Source: an uncultured Lachnospiraceae bacterium
GTDB lineage: Bacteria; Bacillota; Clostridia; Lachnospirales; Lachnospiraceae
Assembly: GCA_934418055.1 (NCBI GenBank)
Contig: CAKRWX010000006.1
Span: 1 to 25,496 of the forward strand
DNA: 25,496 bases
Direction of reading: 5' to 3'
The notes beneath the pieces were generated by a model. It did not search any database. It was not told the origin of the DNA and saw only the letters and a program-made list of their open reading frames with translations. How positions within the stretch are numbered: the first letter of the stretch is position 1; each line of letters begins with the position of its first letter. Shown here in pieces: positions 16,251 through 24,769 of the stretch. The translations under genes were made by a program, and so were the position numbers.

Positions 16251-17333
16251 TTATCCTCTGTAATCTTCCAATTTCAGGATCGCTTCGTGGATCATCTTTG
16301 CGTTCACCGGATACGGCGTATGGGTCAGTTCCTGATTTTCCATGGTGATCCGCAGAACATCCTCCAGCGGATCGTCCTTCTCCAGCTCCAGATCTGTCAG
16401 ACAGGTCGGAAGTCCAACCTCCTTATTAAAATTATAAGCCAGCTTTAACTTCTCCATATTCTGATCCACCATCAGATTCACCAGGGTTCCGTAGGAGACC
16501 ACCTCGCCGTGCAGATGATTCTTTTCGATATGTTTCCGACAAGTCAAACCATAGAACAATGCATGGGCGATACCGCCATTGTAATTCGGATGAACGGATA
16601 CGGACACGATACCTGGGGAAATGGCTACATTCAAGATACAGTCCTCTAATTCCTCAGTGACAACTCCCGCCTCTGCGTCCTTCAGCGCCTTCTTTCCTTC
16701 TTTTAAGAATGGATAGAAGCAAAGTTTTCCTGCGGTGATACCCAGTTCACTGCCGTAATCCAGTGGTTCTCCCGCTTTGGCAGACCACTCAGACTCTACA
16801 TTCTTCGCCATAGCGTCGCCGATACCCGCCCGGAAATACTTGATCGGAGCCGCCAGAATAATCCGTGGGTCGATAAAGCAATGAGCCGGTACGTGATGCA
16901 GTCTCGGAATATCGCAGAAAGAGCCGTCCTCATGGTACATAATGCTGATCTTGGTGATCGGCGCGCAGTTAGAAGCAATGGTCGGCACTGTAAATACCGG
17001 TTTCCCCAGGTGGTCTGCCGCTAATTTTACTGTATCTAAGCATTTACCGCCGCCAACTGCCAGAAGCATATCCGCCTCTTTGGCTCTCGGATCTTCACAA
17101 ATCTTTTTTACATTTTCATGGGTGGCGTCATGGCCGTACAGCAGCTCTCCAAGCATGGCAAGTCCCGCTTTCTCAATGGCAGGAACCACATAATCCCTGG
17201 CTGCTTTCCACGCTCGCTCCCCATGGATCACAAAAAGCTTCTTCCCGTATTTTACCATCTCACACTGGAAATGGTCAAATGCATCTTCACCGATGGTGAA
17301 TTGTGGCAAATAAATTGACTTTAACTGTTCCAT
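16251..17333 (-). CDS. Iron/zinc-containing alcohol dehydrogenase, glycerol dehydrogenase (GldA)-like
   Basis: The 360-residue product has the NAD-binding GGGKCLD (94-100), the VPTIASNCAP block (116-125), and the metal ligands of the GldA group: D173 in GIGDAMAK, H257 in GGIAHALFYG and H275 in NHLHGEVVSYG. Family members reduce or oxidise polyols and small ketones, such as glycerol to dihydroxyacetone. The start at 17333 is chosen over an earlier ATG because GAGGGGAG lies about 6 bases before it. It lies between the SDR and azlC. Its substrate is probably tied to the sugar pathway of the PTS cluster (inference). Related families, such as glycerol-1-phosphate dehydrogenase, cannot be ruled out. 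Confidence 0.88.
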   Translation of the reverse strand: MEQLKSIYLPQFTIGEDAFDHFQCEMVKYGKKLFVIHGERAWKAARDYVVPAIEKAGLAMLGELLYGHDATHENVKKICEDPRAKEADMLLAVGGGKCLDTVKLAADHLGKPVFTVPTIASNCAPITKISIMYHEDGSFCDIPRLHHVPAHCFIDPRIILAAPIKYFRAGIGDAMAKNVESEWSAKAGEPLDYGSELGITAGKLCFYPFLKEGKKALKDAEAGVVTEELEDCILNVAISPGIVSVSVHPNYNGGIAHALFYGLTCRKHIEKNHLHGEVVSYGTLVNLMVDQNMEKLKLAYNFNKEVGLPTCLTDLELEKDDPLEDVLRITMENQELTHTPYPVNAKMIHEAILKLEDYRG

Positions 17334-17419
17334 ATGTTCTCCCCTCATATCCCGGCGATCCACCTCTTATTTCTGTGGATCCACCAGCATCCTCACAAAT
17401 CGCCTTGTTTCTTATCTGG

Positions 17420-18187
17420 TTATTTCACTAAATATCCGCCATCAACTGGAATGATCGCGCCATTTAAGTAATCAGAAGCCGCAGATGCCAGGAATACGCA
17501 TGGTCCTTTCATGTCTTCTGGAGTTCCCCATACATGCGCCGGGATACGATCTGTGATCTCCTTAAATCTTGGATTGGACGGATCTGTCAGTGCGGTATTC
17601 ATCTCCGTATCCATATAACCAGGCGCCAGGGCGTTGACATTGATGCCCTTGCCAGCCCACTCGTTGCACAGAGCTTTCGTCAGTTGGGCAACACCACCCT
17701 TGGAAGCTGCATAAGCCGGTACGGTAAATCCGCCAAAGAAGGATAACATCGAAGCGATGTTGATGATCTTCCCCTTGCTTCCCTGAGCCATAAACTGCTT
17801 TCCAGCCAGCTGGCACAGACGGAATACTGCGTTTAAGTTGATATTTAAGACGAACTCCCAGTCCTCATATGGGAACTCCTCCGATGGATGACGTTTCTGC
17901 ACACCAGCACCGTTAACAATAATATCCAGATGTCCGCCTAAGGACTTAACTGCATCCTCGAAACCATGTTTCAGGCTCTCTGCGTCCCCTAAATTAGCGA
18001 TCACGCTGTGGCAGGTAAATCCTCTGTCGCAGAACTCCTTCGCTACCTCCGGAGTCTTTGGATTAATGTCAATGATACACACCTCAGCGCCAGCCTCCAT
18101 CAAACCCTCTGCCATGCCATGGCAAAGACCCTGTGCCGCGCCGGTTACGATTGCTTTCTTACCTGTCAGATCCGTAAAATTCTTCAT
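17420..18187 (-). CDS. SDR family oxidoreductase, KduD/gluconate 5-dehydrogenase/DhuD-like
   Basis: The 255-residue product is a classical SDR: T15-G16 of TGAAQGLCHG, with glycines at 16, 20 and 24, D40 ending the second strand (suggesting NAD preference), NGAG (92-95), S146 and the Y159-x3-K163 pair. Blocks such as NVNALAPGYMDTEMN and LNGAIIPVDGGY are typical of 2-deoxy-D-gluconate 3-dehydrogenase (KduD) and gluconate 5-dehydrogenase. In streptococci a member of this group, DhuD, reduces the product of the DhuI isomerase from unsaturated uronates. Here a DhuI-like gene is the next one upstream, but a strong terminator separates them. AAGGAG lies 8 bases before the ATG at 18187. The exact substrate is unproven. 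Confidence 0.9.
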   Translation of the reverse strand: MKNFTDLTGKKAIVTGAAQGLCHGMAEGLMEAGAEVCIIDINPKTPEVAKEFCDRGFTCHSVIANLGDAESLKHGFEDAVKSLGGHLDIIVNGAGVQKRHPSEEFPYEDWEFVLNINLNAVFRLCQLAGKQFMAQGSKGKIINIASMLSFFGGFTVPAYAASKGGVAQLTKALCNEWAGKGINVNALAPGYMDTEMNTALTDPSNPRFKEITDRIPAHVWGTPEDMKGPCVFLASAASDYLNGAIIPVDGGYLVK

Positions 18188-18275
18188 AACATTATCTCCT
18201 TTTTCTCTTCTCTCTTCACACCCACGAAACTTCCGTCCATTCTGTTCCCTGTAAATCCAGAAGTCTCTTTCTGCC

Positions 18276-18313
18276 AAAAAAGCCGGACGCATCTGTTCGG
18301 ATACGCCCGGCTT
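18276..18313 (-). terminator. Strong intrinsic terminator after the RpiB-family gene
   Basis: On the minus strand AAGCCGGGCGTATC pairs with GATGCGTCCGGCTT (14 bp with two G-U pairs) around a 6-base loop, followed by a run of six Ts. It ends the PTS operon about 30 bases after the isomerase stop and before the SDR. Confidence 0.88.
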
Positions 18314-18342
18314 CTATTTTTAAGTAATGCTGTTTCTAAAAA

Positions 18343-19017
18343 TTATTTAGATGCAACAACGCTGTCAACGTATGCTTTCAGTTCGTCATCTTTGCAGCCT
18401 GCATAGAAGCAGTCTAAGAATCTAGGAATCAGAGCTTCTTTTACCATGTTCTGATCCAGAGATTTTAATGCCTCTACTAATGGTTTTGCAATCTGAGTCT
18501 TCATCGTAGACAGGATCGCAGCGTTGCGGTTCTGGCTTTCTTTACCAGATGCTGGATAACCCTGACCCTTTGGTGAACCAAATGCCTTTGTGAAAATGTT
18601 GTTTAAGTTCAGATCTGCGCCCCAGCCAAATCCCTTTGCGTAAGGAATGGATAAAGCGTTACCATTGTTGATCTGTAAGAACAGATATGCGTCAGTTGGC
18701 TCGATGCAGTATCCGCAGACAACGCCTGGATACATATTTAAAGACATTAATGCGCCCTGGCCAGTACCGCAGCCTGTGATTACGAAATCAACAGCGCCGG
18801 AATTTAACAGCAGAGCTGCCTGGATACCCAGATGCAGATAAGTCAGTCTTGGGTTGTCCTCGGTATAAGCTTCCGGTACATCCTGAGGAACTAATGGAGC
18901 CTCCATAGCTGTATTGTATACCGTATGTCCCATTGGCTCAACAACCTTCTTTAACTCGCCTAAGATTGTTGGGTTCTTGGAAGACTGGCTAAATTCGTTC
19001 ATTAATGCAATTTTCAT
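18343..19017 (-). CDS. RpiB/LacA/LacB family sugar isomerase, DhuI-like
   Basis: The 224-residue product has the RpiB/LacAB Rossmann-like fold with the phosphate/substrate loop ITGCGTGQGALMSLNMYPG (80-98) and the block PTDAYLFLQINNGNALS (107-123) followed by YAKGFGWGADL. From memory this matches the streptococcal DhuI group (4-deoxy-L-threo-5-hexosulose-uronate ketol-isomerase) better than true ribose-5-phosphate isomerase B, which is about 150 residues. DhuI starts MKIALINENSQASKN, close to MKIALMNEFSQSSKN here. If so, it would convert an unsaturated-uronate product or a similar keto sugar. It is the last gene before a terminator, and the SDR follows. It could instead isomerise a phosphorylated tetrose or hexose from the PTS. 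Confidence 0.85.
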   Translation of the reverse strand: MKIALMNEFSQSSKNPTILGELKKVVEPMGHTVYNTAMEAPLVPQDVPEAYTEDNPRLTYLHLGIQAALLLNSGAVDFVITGCGTGQGALMSLNMYPGVVCGYCIEPTDAYLFLQINNGNALSIPYAKGFGWGADLNLNNIFTKAFGSPKGQGYPASGKESQNRNAAILSTMKTQIAKPLVEALKSLDQNMVKEALIPRFLDCFYAGCKDDELKAYVDSVVASK

Positions 19018-19103
19018 GATTTTATTCTCCCTTTCTTTTGATCCGGTCTGAAAAACCGGTCTTTTATAAATAATCGAATCACTGCCCTCTTATTATACTT
19101 GAT

Positions 19104-20099
19104 TTAAACATGTTTTGCAATGATTCTGTCTGCATCTGCCTTCATCCGTAAAAAATCTTCCCTGGTCATCGGAATATCCAGCGATTTTGCAGTATCCTCA
19201 ATCTGGGAGATTTTTCTTGCTCCGCATAATACGTTGATGTTTGGAGATAACATAGAATTCCACTTGATACAAAGATTTGCCAGTGTACACTGATATTTTT
19301 CTGTCAGATCTTTCCATCCAGCCAGCATCTCATTTGCCATACGGATATTCTCTGGTCTCCACCATACTCTGCCTTCGCGTACCTCCCCCGGCTTCGGAAC
19401 ATAATCATCTGGCGCTTTGCCTGCCAAAAGTCCCTGTTCAATCGGAGAATAGGTCTGAAGGCTGATTCCATGCGCTTCACAGAATGGTAGCAGTTCTTCC
19501 TCCGGCTTCCGGTCCAGAATACTTAATTTCTCCTGGATCACATCCAGCTGTCCTGCAGCCACATAATCCTTCATCACCTGAAGATTTACATTGGAAGCGC
19601 CGATTGCACGGATCTTACCTTCCTTCTTCATCTTCAGAAGTTCTTCCATGGTTTCTGCCACTGGCACTAACCCGTAGGTCTTGCACTGCCAATGAGTGTA
19701 ATACACATCAATATAATCGGTTCCAAGAGCCTGTAAGCTCTTCTCCAGATCTCTCCGGATGGCCTTCGGTGACAGATCCCGGTAAACCTCATGTCCATCT
19801 CTGGTAAAATGATATTCACCTTTCTTCTCATACCACTGAAGCGCGCACTTGGTGGAAATAATCACCTGGTCTCTTGGTAACTCCTTCAATGCCTTGCCGA
19901 CAACTTCTTCGCTGTGTCCGAAGCCATAGACTCTTGCCGTATCGATCCAGCGGATACCCAGATCAAACGCTCTGTGAATGGTGTCGACTGACATCTGGTC
20001 ATCATTATCTCCCCACCAGCTTCCGCCGCCAATGGCCCAGCAGCCAAGAGCTAACGCACTGGTCTCAATTCCTGATTTTCCAATCTGACGTGTTTCCAT
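19104..20099 (-). CDS. Aldo/keto reductase
   Basis: The 331-residue product is a complete TIM-barrel AKR with the catalytic tetrad D53 and Y58 (IDTARVYG), K84 (STKCALQW) and H136 (YYTHWQ). The NADPH-binding end has GARKISQIEDTAKSLDI. An in-frame ATG lies 27 bases earlier, but the ATG at 20099 has AAGGAGG 8 bases upstream and begins the usual METRQIGKSG start. It lies 44 bases after the IIA gene and 86 before the isomerase, where a 5-bp hairpin is present. It probably reduces an aldehyde or ketone made by the neighbouring aldolase or isomerase (inference). Its natural substrate cannot be read from sequence. Confidence 0.93.
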   Translation of the reverse strand: METRQIGKSGIETSALALGCWAIGGGSWWGDNDDQMSVDTIHRAFDLGIRWIDTARVYGFGHSEEVVGKALKELPRDQVIISTKCALQWYEKKGEYHFTRDGHEVYRDLSPKAIRRDLEKSLQALGTDYIDVYYTHWQCKTYGLVPVAETMEELLKMKKEGKIRAIGASNVNLQVMKDYVAAGQLDVIQEKLSILDRKPEEELLPFCEAHGISLQTYSPIEQGLLAGKAPDDYVPKPGEVREGRVWWRPENIRMANEMLAGWKDLTEKYQCTLANLCIKWNSMLSPNINVLCGARKISQIEDTAKSLDIPMTREDFLRMKADADRIIAKHV

Positions 20100-20143
20100 C
20101 TGACGAACCTCCTTACGAATCTGCATGATTAATTTTCAACGAT

Positions 20144-20593
20144 TTATGAAAATGCCTCTAACAGTTCCTCGTAAGTCTTAGCAGTCTGTAATTTCTTCAT
20201 GGTCTCATCGTTGCCCAGCTTACCAGCTAACTCAGCGATCAGACGCAGATGGTCTTTTGCACCTTCGTTATCGGACGGTACTGCGAATAAGAAGAATAAC
20301 TGGGATGGCTCTCCATCATAGGACTCCCACTCTACCATGTCATGGGTTCTTCCTACTGCGATACCTACTTTATCTACATAATCAGATTTGCCGTGTGGGA
20401 TTGCTACATGGCCGCCGATACCTGTAATGCCTTCGCTCTCTCTTAAATATACATCTTTGATGTAACCCTCAAGATCATCTACATATCCAGCCTCATGAAG
20501 AAGACCTGCTAAATGACGGATGACCTCATCCTTTGTTTTTGCTGTCATGTCTAAATCGATGACTCTCTTGTCCAGAATTTCTTTTACTGCCAT
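20144..20593 (-). CDS. PTS EIIA component, fructose/mannitol type
   Basis: The 149-residue product is a stand-alone EIIA of the fructose/mannitol family, with the phosphorylated histidine H67 in GGHVAIPHGKSD. It takes phosphate from HPr and passes it to EIIB. GAGGGGAG lies before the ATG. It is 20 bases after the regulator gene, which itself ends in a similar EIIA domain. No HPr-like or EIIB fusion is present. Confidence 0.93.
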   Translation of the reverse strand: MAVKEILDKRVIDLDMTAKTKDEVIRHLAGLLHEAGYVDDLEGYIKDVYLRESEGITGIGGHVAIPHGKSDYVDKVGIAVGRTHDMVEWESYDGEPSQLFFLFAVPSDNEGAKDHLRLIAELAGKLGNDETMKKLQTAKTYEELLEAFS

Positions 20594-20613
20594 AGTATTT
20601 TTCTCCCCTCATT

Positions 20614-22578
20614 TTATTTAATAAAATACTGATAAATATCCAATGGTGTCTTTAATTTCTTCATGGCCTCCAGATTCTCATCATTATCGGTCAGCTGAAG
20701 AAAATCCTTATAAAACTGCTTGGTGCGTTTTATCTCAACCTGTGATGTCATCTTCACTGCCAGCAGAAATACGACATCTACCATATCATCATGCCAGCTG
20801 ATTGGCTTATCCAGGATCGCCACAACGATCTTCGGCTCATTGACCTCCGTCATGTTTCCATGAGGAATCGCCACTCCCCTGCCAATGCTTGTCGTTGTTG
20901 CCCTCTCCCGGTCAAATACACTCTGTAAGTAATTGGGAGTTACATCTCCCTTTTCTTCCAGTTTCTTTACCATCATGGTAATCAGCTGGTCCTTATTTTC
21001 CACTTCAGGCTTCAGTAAAAACAGGTCCACATCGAATAGCTGATGACAGAGACTGTTAAAATGAAACTCTTTCCGTTTCCGGAAATAATAGATCTGATTT
21101 ACCTTTTGACGTACTGACTCGATTCCCTGCTCGGACAGTCTCGCATCTACTGCCACGACCCGGTCATCGTGGATCTCTTCCCCAGTTGTATTAATGATCA
21201 CATCCATATCCCTGCACTGGGATAAACGGAAATCATGGTAACTGGTAGCTCTTATATCGGTAATCTCCGGAATGCTGTATTTTAATTTTTCAATATTCAA
21301 CTGACTGGTGGCCATACCGCCTTCGCTGATCAGCAATGCCTCGATCGGGCGTCCCTTTTTCTGCCTTATGATAGCCGCCTGAATATACAGGGTAATTCCC
21401 GCCAGCTCGTCCTCTGTCACCTGTACGTCATAATATTCTTCAAACAGGTTGCTGGTGGACCAAGTCGCAAGAAACGTCTGCTTATATTCACTCTTGACAT
21501 ATTTACTGATGCTATCGCCTGTCGCCGTCGAATATTTCATCCGGAAAATAGCCGATCTCATATGGAGCGTTAAGCTCTCAACTAATAACCGATCTTCGGA
21601 AAGATCGATATCCAGAACAGAATCAATGGTGTCGATCACCAGCTTTACAAACTTTTCCAAATCCTTATCATACTGTTTGGCATAATCTTCTTCCTGAAGA
21701 TCCCGGAAATTTTTTAATTTTTTTGCGCTGAGCAGAAGAACCGCCAAAAACCGGATATCCGTCTCAGCAATTTTGATCTGATACTCTTTCTCAATCCGCT
21801 GATAGATGGACTCGGCAAAGGAATATTCATTATAATGCTGGATATTCTCCTCTGCGGAAATAAAAGTCCTCTCGTCAGCCGGGCATTTTCTGGAAATGGA
21901 TAAACAGGTCATGATCCATACCATCTTAAAGGACCGGTCTGCCAGTTCGATCCTCCAGGCATTCTCCGCCTCCACAACGATCTTGCGGATCCGGGCAACA
22001 TCCACGCCCGGAGCAAAGGTTCCCAGCAAAGCCTCTAACACTTCCGGCATCATCTCCATCATGTAATCACTGATGGCGATCCTCAAATTATATTCGTCTC
22101 CCTCAAGACAAATTCCTTTGCTCCGTATGGATGCCACTCTTAAATGTCTTTCTTCGAACCAATCGGCAACTGCCTTCAGCAGGCCACCCACGGTTGGCGG
22201 GCTTAAATATAAGCTATCCGCCAATTGCTGCAGCGTCGTGGTCTCCCCTGGCTTCAGCTTCAGTAATTTCCCGATCAGCTGTTTATTTCTATTATCGAAT
22301 CCGGTTGAAGCAGGGAGATCGTCGCTGGTCTGCAGCCGTCCTGACAGCTGCACTTTCTGGCCCTCATCCAGTTCCAGCCATATTCCCGTTCCCTGCTTTC
22401 GCTCGATCCGTCCCAGTCCCTGTTCAACCAGCCAGTCGTTCAGCTGATTGATCCTGGTTCGAACTGTCTTTTCAGATAAACCTACATTATCTGCAATCTG
22501 CTGAGTTGTAAATGTATCGCCAGTCATAAGACATTTCAGTATTTGATTGTTATATAATGTATTTTTATTCTGTTTCAA
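20614..22578 (-). CDS. PRD-containing transcriptional activator (MtlR/LicR type) with EIIB- and EIIA-like domains
   Basis: The 654-residue product has an HTH_11-type domain (about 10-70, TTQQIADNVGLSEKTVRTRIN), a second Mga-like HTH (about 110-160), two PTS regulation domains (about 200-300 and 310-410), an EIIB-like domain (about 415-500) and an EIIA domain (about 510-650) with H573 in GVAIPHGN. Such proteins turn on PTS operons according to phosphorylation by HPr and EII. Here several phospho sites seem altered: the EIIB Cys position is S418 (LISEGGMATS), and by pattern the PRD histidines are T224, L281 and Y398, with only H339 kept. The start is a TTG at 22578 with AGAGG 7 bases upstream. 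It lies 43 bases after the aldolase within the operon it likely controls. Confidence 0.9.
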   Translation of the reverse strand: MKQNKNTLYNNQILKCLMTGDTFTTQQIADNVGLSEKTVRTRINQLNDWLVEQGLGRIERKQGTGIWLELDEGQKVQLSGRLQTSDDLPASTGFDNRNKQLIGKLLKLKPGETTTLQQLADSLYLSPPTVGGLLKAVADWFEERHLRVASIRSKGICLEGDEYNLRIAISDYMMEMMPEVLEALLGTFAPGVDVARIRKIVVEAENAWRIELADRSFKMVWIMTCLSISRKCPADERTFISAEENIQHYNEYSFAESIYQRIEKEYQIKIAETDIRFLAVLLLSAKKLKNFRDLQEEDYAKQYDKDLEKFVKLVIDTIDSVLDIDLSEDRLLVESLTLHMRSAIFRMKYSTATGDSISKYVKSEYKQTFLATWSTSNLFEEYYDVQVTEDELAGITLYIQAAIIRQKKGRPIEALLISEGGMATSQLNIEKLKYSIPEITDIRATSYHDFRLSQCRDMDVIINTTGEEIHDDRVVAVDARLSEQGIESVRQKVNQIYYFRKRKEFHFNSLCHQLFDVDLFLLKPEVENKDQLITMMVKKLEEKGDVTPNYLQSVFDRERATTTSIGRGVAIPHGNMTEVNEPKIVVAILDKPISWHDDMVDVVFLLAVKMTSQVEIKRTKQFYKDFLQLTDNDENLEAMKKLKTPLDIYQYFIK

Positions 22579-22621
22579 CCGGACACCTCTTGCTATTTAG
22601 TGAAAAAACGTCGTGTATCGA

Positions 22622-23506
22622 TTATTCGTGGCTCTTGGAAACAGCCTCACCATAGATGAAACGTCCGCTGGAACCGATTACCTTCATGTAATCCTTTACG
22701 AACTGCTTGATGCCGGCTTCAGCAGCCATGCACATATGCATATAATCAAGGTTCGGATCCTCTTCCAGTGCCTTTAAGGTAGCTACCTTACCAGCCTCAA
22801 ATGCATCTGTACATACGTTGATCTTATTGATACCGCATGCAACTGCTTTACGCAGGTTCTCTTCACCGGAACCAGAACCGCCGTGAAGTACTAATGGCAT
22901 CTTTAAGGTCTCTTTTAACAGTTTCAGTCTTTCAAAATCTAACTTCGGAACTTTTCCCTTTGGATAAGCGCCATGAGCAGTACCGATCGCAACTGCCAGA
23001 GCGTCTACATGGGTTCTGTTTACAAAATCCAGAGCCTGATCTGGGTTAGTGTATAAATCCACGTTGGCATCATCAGCATCAGCAGCCTGTCCAACATGGC
23101 CTAACTCGCCCTCAACGGAGCATCCCATGCCGTGTGCCAGTGCGGAGATGATCGCAGTTCTCTTTACGTTCTCCTCATATGGAAGGGCGGAACCATCAAA
23201 CATAACATTTGTGAAGCCTGCATTGATGCAGTTTGTGATTGCATAGAAATCAGCGCCGTGATCGAAGTTTAAAGCTACCGGAACATGTACTCTTGCAGCT
23301 AATTCCTTGATCATCGGAACCATCTCTTCCAGGTGTGCATGATTGTTCATCTGACCATTACCAAACTGGATGATGATCGCGGAATGCTCTTCCTCTGCTG
23401 CCATAATACCAGCTCTTGCCATCTCCATGTTGATGGAGTTCATAGCCATAACGCCATAGTTATTCTCATTTGCGTCATCAAGAATTGCTTTCATAGATAC
23501 TAACAT
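22622..23506 (-). CDS. Class II ketose-bisphosphate aldolase (FbaA/KbaY/GatY family)
   Basis: The 294-residue product has the class II catalytic and metal residues: D82 and H83 in NFDHGAD, E134 in VEGELGHVG, H178 in GTAHGAYP and H208 in VLHGGSGSGEE. These enzymes use zinc to cleave fructose-1,6- or tagatose-1,6-bisphosphate, and some act on ketose-1-phosphates. In a cluster with a fructose-type PTS and no 1-phosphofructokinase, the substrate may not be ordinary fructose-1,6-bisphosphate (inference). The ATG at 23506 has AAGGAG upstream; the frame runs open further but without a better start. A promoter and hairpin upstream suggest that it can also be expressed separately from IIB and IIC. Confidence 0.93.
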   Translation of the reverse strand: MLVSMKAILDDANENNYGVMAMNSINMEMARAGIMAAEEEHSAIIIQFGNGQMNNHAHLEEMVPMIKELAARVHVPVALNFDHGADFYAITNCINAGFTNVMFDGSALPYEENVKRTAIISALAHGMGCSVEGELGHVGQAADADDANVDLYTNPDQALDFVNRTHVDALAVAIGTAHGAYPKGKVPKLDFERLKLLKETLKMPLVLHGGSGSGEENLRKAVACGINKINVCTDAFEAGKVATLKALEEDPNLDYMHMCMAAEAGIKQFVKDYMKVIGSSGRFIYGEAVSKSHE

Positions 23507-23548
23507 GATTTTTCTCTCCTTTTTTCGTGTGGTCTGCGTTACAATCCT

Positions 23549-23576
23549 ATTGTATAACAGGCCTTTAAATTTGCAA
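23549..23576 (-). promoter_or_regulatory. Internal promoter candidate before the aldolase gene
   Basis: On the minus strand TTGCAA (-35) and TACAAT (-10) are 16 bases apart. Transcription would start near 23542, about 36 bases before the aldolase ATG. The -35 box abuts the end of the hairpin that follows the IIC gene. Confidence 0.45.
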
Positions 23577-23609
23577 GTCCAAACAGGCATTTTGTGCCCG
23601 TTTGGACTT
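23575..23609 (-). terminator. Strong hairpin after the IIC gene, partial terminator or attenuator
   Basis: The arms AAGTCCAAACGGGCA and TGCCTGTTTGGACTT (minus strand) are fully paired with one G-U pair, around a 5-base loop. It lies 14 bases after the IIC stop. On the minus strand it is followed only by GCAAATTT, a poor T-run, whereas the plus strand has six Ts. Partial termination or mRNA protection is more likely than full termination. Confidence 0.55.
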
Positions 23610-23622
23610 TTTTACAACACTA

Positions 23623-24726
23623 TTAACCAATATTGATATCAATATCTACATCCATGTTGTCATCTTCTGCCTCTGTCTGCTCTGCCAGTGGCTTTCTGAT
23701 GATTGCATAGACTACGCCAGTTACGATAGAACCAATTACCAGGGCAACCAGGAACATAACCGGATTCTTCATCATAGGAACAACGAAGATACCGCCATGT
23801 GCTGCTACGGATTCACATCCGGAACCAACTGCGATCGCACCTGCTACTGCGGAACCAATCATGGAAGCCGGAATGAAATGTAACGGATCAGCTGCTGCGA
23901 AAGGAAGAACGCCCTCAGTGATGAAGCAAAGTCCCATTGGAAGTGCTGTCTTAGCAGTTTCGATCTCTGTCTTAGTAAATTTGTCTTTCTTCAGTAAGGT
24001 AGCAATAAACAGACCGATAGGAGGTGTCATACCACCGATGATCTTCGCACACATAGGTCCATTGATACCGTCAGCGCCTAATGCGTTAGCTGCCATGGAT
24101 GCTGTCTTGTTAACTGGACCGCCCATATCAAATCCCATGCAGGCACCGATTACTGCTCCAATTACTGCCTTTGCGCCGCCGTTTAAGGAAATGATCCACT
24201 GCTGGAATACATTCATAATAAAGGACAGCGGGATTGAGAATACACACAGGAAGATCATACCACAGATAAATGTAGAACATACCGGGATGATCATAACAGG
24301 TTTCAGACCTTCGCACCATTTTGGAAGCTTCCAGCCCTTCATCCAGTTAACAACGTAACCGATGATGAATGCCATCAACATACCGCCAAGGAAACCTGCC
24401 TTTGACTGTGAGGAACAATAACCGATTACCATACCAGGAACGATACCAGGTCTGCCTGCGATGGAATAAGCAGCACCTGCTGTCATAACTGCTACTGCGA
24501 AGTCCATTGCGTAGGAACTTAATTTGTTAACGCCCCACCAGAAGCCGATCCATGTAAATGGATTTAAGTTAGAGAATGGTGTTGCACCAGCCTCTACTGC
24601 GCTGCCGATGTTCCATCCGCCAAATGCTTTTGCCAGAGCACCCAGGATACCGCCAGCTACAACGACTGGAATCATGTAAGAAATACCAGTCAGAATGTGC
24701 GACATGAATTTTTTCTGTTTTGCCAT
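23623..24726 (-). CDS. PTS EIIC component, fructose type
   Basis: The 367-residue product is the membrane channel of a fructose-family PTS with about nine to ten hydrophobic helices. Family markers are VSYMIP-like GISYMIPVVVAGGIL near the start, GFDMGGPVNKTA in the middle, MTPPIG and the conserved ITEGVLPFAAADPL, which holds the substrate-contact Glu. It is a single EIIC without fused EIIA or EIIB, which are separate genes in this cluster. The acidic tail ends in DVDIDINIG. It transports and phosphorylates a ketose or related sugar; the exact sugar is unknown. Confidence 0.94.
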   Translation of the reverse strand: MAKQKKFMSHILTGISYMIPVVVAGGILGALAKAFGGWNIGSAVEAGATPFSNLNPFTWIGFWWGVNKLSSYAMDFAVAVMTAGAAYSIAGRPGIVPGMVIGYCSSQSKAGFLGGMLMAFIIGYVVNWMKGWKLPKWCEGLKPVMIIPVCSTFICGMIFLCVFSIPLSFIMNVFQQWIISLNGGAKAVIGAVIGACMGFDMGGPVNKTASMAANALGADGINGPMCAKIIGGMTPPIGLFIATLLKKDKFTKTEIETAKTALPMGLCFITEGVLPFAAADPLHFIPASMIGSAVAGAIAVGSGCESVAAHGGIFVVPMMKNPVMFLVALVIGSIVTGVVYAIIRKPLAEQTEAEDDNMDVDIDINIG

Positions 24727-24769
24727 ACCTTTTTTCCCCTTTTCTTTGCGTTGTGTGATTCCGTTCTGA

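Noticed and set aside
17357..17381. GATCCAC/GTGGATC inverted repeat between the SDR and the GldA-like gene
   Set aside because: The arms are 7 bp with an 11-base spacer and no T-run follows; it may be a weak hairpin but no role can be supported.
19043..19059. CCGGT/ACCGG hairpin between the AKR and the isomerase genes
   Set aside because: The stem is only 5 bp and no T-run follows on the minus strand, so it was not called as a terminator.
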